Positions 63,362-64,000 of a DNA stretch of 64,000 nt are shown here, piece after piece. The translations under genes were made by a program, and so were the position numbers. Location: positions 62,001 to 126,000 of the forward strand of contig NZ_AUFF01000006.1 of NCBI RefSeq assembly GCF_000426365.1, read 5' to 3'. Source of the stretch: Arenimonas composti TR7-09 = DSM 18010. GTDB taxonomy: Bacteria > Pseudomonadota > Gammaproteobacteria > Xanthomonadales > Xanthomonadaceae. The notes under the pieces were generated by a model. It was not told the origin of the DNA, did no database searches, and saw nothing but the letters and a program-made list of their open reading frames with translations. How positions within the stretch are numbered: the stretch's first letter is position 1; the number at the start of each line of letters is the position of its first letter.

Positions 63362-63577
63362 GTGACCTTCGACGACCCCTGCGCCCACGACGACCCCGTC
63401 CCGCCCTTGGCGGCGTCCGTCGGCAGCGGCCGGGTGCAGGCCGGGTTGTCGCGCATGGATGCGCCGCTGCTGGCGCCGTGGACCTTCTGCCTCCCGACGC
63501 CTTCCCCTGTCTGGCGCGAAGACCCGGCCTGGTTCGAGTTCCTGCGCGCCGGTCTCCGCGAGCGGCGGGGGGATTGA
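63362..63577 (+). CDS. Small hypothetical protein
   Basis: 71 residues from a GTG with CCGGAGACCGCCC upstream. The protein is acidic at the start (TFDDPCAHDDP), Trp/Pro-rich in the middle (LLAPWTFCLPTPSPVWRED) and basic at the end. No family is recognised. The longer upstream extension of this frame crosses the A-rich repeat and was discarded. A sigma54-like promoter lies 29 bases upstream, and ntrB follows 77 bases later, so if real it would belong to the nitrogen regulon. Confidence 0.45.
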   Translation: MTFDDPCAHDDPVPPLAASVGSGRVQAGLSRMDAPLLAPWTFCLPTPSPVWREDPAWFEFLRAGLRERRGD

Positions 63578-63642
63578 GTCCGACCCGGCGGGCTCCGCGT
63601 GCCCCCGCGGAGTCCGCCGAAGCTTTCGCCGTCGCGGTCGCC

Positions 63643-63648
63643 TAGGAT
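63643..63648 (+). promoter_or_regulatory. Possible -10 box (TAGGAT) for leaderless ntrB
   Basis: TAGGAT ends 6 bases before the ntrB ATG, the same spacing seen at rlmI and plsC, with no Shine-Dalgarno site. The -35 region is not clear. Confidence 0.4.
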
Positions 63649-63654
63649 CGCGGC

Positions 63655-64000
63655 ATGTCCGCGCCCGACCCCCTCGACCTGCTCAGCACGCCGATCGCCC
63701 GGCTCGACGCCGATGCCCGCCTGCTCACCTGCAATCCCGCCTTCGCCAGCTGGCTGGGGGTCAGCGCCCGTCGCCTCGGTGGCATGGCGCTCGGCGAACT
63801 CGACGCCGAAGGCGACCGCCTCGCCGACGTGCTGGCCCGGCTGCCGGCCGGCGGGGAATCGTTGCGGGTGCGCCGCGGCCGCCTGCAGTTCCCCGGCGGC
63901 GACGAGCGGTTCGCCGACCTCTGGCTGGCGCGCGAGGAGGACGGCGGCCTGCGCCTGGAAGCGCATCCGGCCGAGGAATTCCCCGGCGAGGATCCGGCGA
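63655..64000 (+). CDS. glnL: Nitrogen regulation histidine kinase NtrB (GlnL), 3' end outside window
   Basis: The 115 visible codons are the N-terminal PAS domain of NtrB: LLSTPIARLDADARLLTCN, FASWLGVSARRLGGMALGEL, and the closing EFPGEDPA, which in NtrB is followed by the kinase core. It would sense glutamine status through PII and phosphorylate NtrC, the activator of the sigma54 promoter of glnA. The window ends before the His box, so kinase residues cannot be checked. The ntrC gene should follow outside the window. Confidence 0.87.
   Translation, partial: MSAPDPLDLLSTPIARLDADARLLTCNPAFASWLGVSARRLGGMALGELDAEGDRLADVLARLPAGGESLRVRRGRLQFPGGDERFADLWLAREEDGGLRLEAHPAEEFPGEDPA

Overview
High-GC (about 70 %) chromosomal segment of a gammaproteobacterium, most probably of the Xanthomonadales/Lysobacterales. 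The basis is the set of gene families (Alx with a manganese riboswitch, phenylalanine hydroxylase, the large fused indolepyruvate oxidoreductase, glnA followed closely by ntrB), the frequent absence of Shine-Dalgarno sites behind TACAAT-like boxes, and many REP elements of the GTAGGAGCG...CGCGAT type. Genes are closely packed, with no gene-free stretch over about 300 bases. No rRNA, tRNA, insertion sequence, prophage or CRISPR array was seen.

Layout. 1-6019: a diguanylate cyclase (cut by the window edge), eda, a convergent operon fbp / small membrane protein / 2OG oxygenase, and an MgtC-DUF4010 membrane protein. 6035-13583: DesK/DesR-like two-component pair, DUF2306 protein, phhA, YjdF-like protein, a second diguanylate cyclase, a rhomboid protease and alx behind a yybP-ykoY manganese riboswitch. 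13848-18598: rlmI, an MFS efflux pump, folE, an OmpA-type lipoprotein and an unknown protein. 18639-21444: BlaI-type repressor with its operator and an M56 sensor peptidase carrying unusual 33-34-residue repeats. 21513-30745: a giant alpha-2-macroglobulin and the fused indolepyruvate oxidoreductase. 30890-34949: REC-EAL phosphodiesterase plus hybrid kinase. 35057-42475: secreted unknown, ggt, DUF885 lipoprotein, AEC carrier and a Ycf46-like AAA ATPase. 42549-48456: gltBD. 48607-57490: ParA-like ATPase, sixA, YceI, PLD lipoprotein, DUF1232 protein, thioesterase, plsC, YheT-like hydrolase, TPR-sulfotransferase-like protein. 57711-64000: uppP, glnA, an unknown membrane-anchored protein, a broken sigma54 regulator joined to a broken histidine kinase, a small ORF behind a sigma54-like promoter, and the start of ntrB.

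Functional themes. Nitrogen assimilation is represented by gltBD, glnA with a near-perfect sigma54 promoter, and ntrB. Cyclic-di-GMP turnover is represented by two GGDEF cyclases and one EAL regulator with a cognate-looking kinase. Envelope upkeep is represented by uppP, plsC, the PLD lipoprotein, the OmpA lipoprotein, alpha-2-macroglobulin and the BlaI/M56 pair.

Most unusual content. (1) A family of long intergenic inverted repeats built from short purine-rich words (GTAACGAGT, AAGTAGCAAG, GAAACGGG, GGAGGTAGG). The two arms of one locus match each other while different loci use different 'dialects', and two loci enclose a REP. (2) REP elements that supply the UAG stop codons of three unrelated genes, and one REP translated in frame inside the oxidoreductase. 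(3) A deletion-fusion of a sigma54 response regulator to the ATPase end of a histidine kinase, next to the glnA/ntrB region. (4) An M56 peptidase with seven regularly spaced SDFE repeats. (5) A TonB-receptor-like motif inside an alpha-2-macroglobulin.
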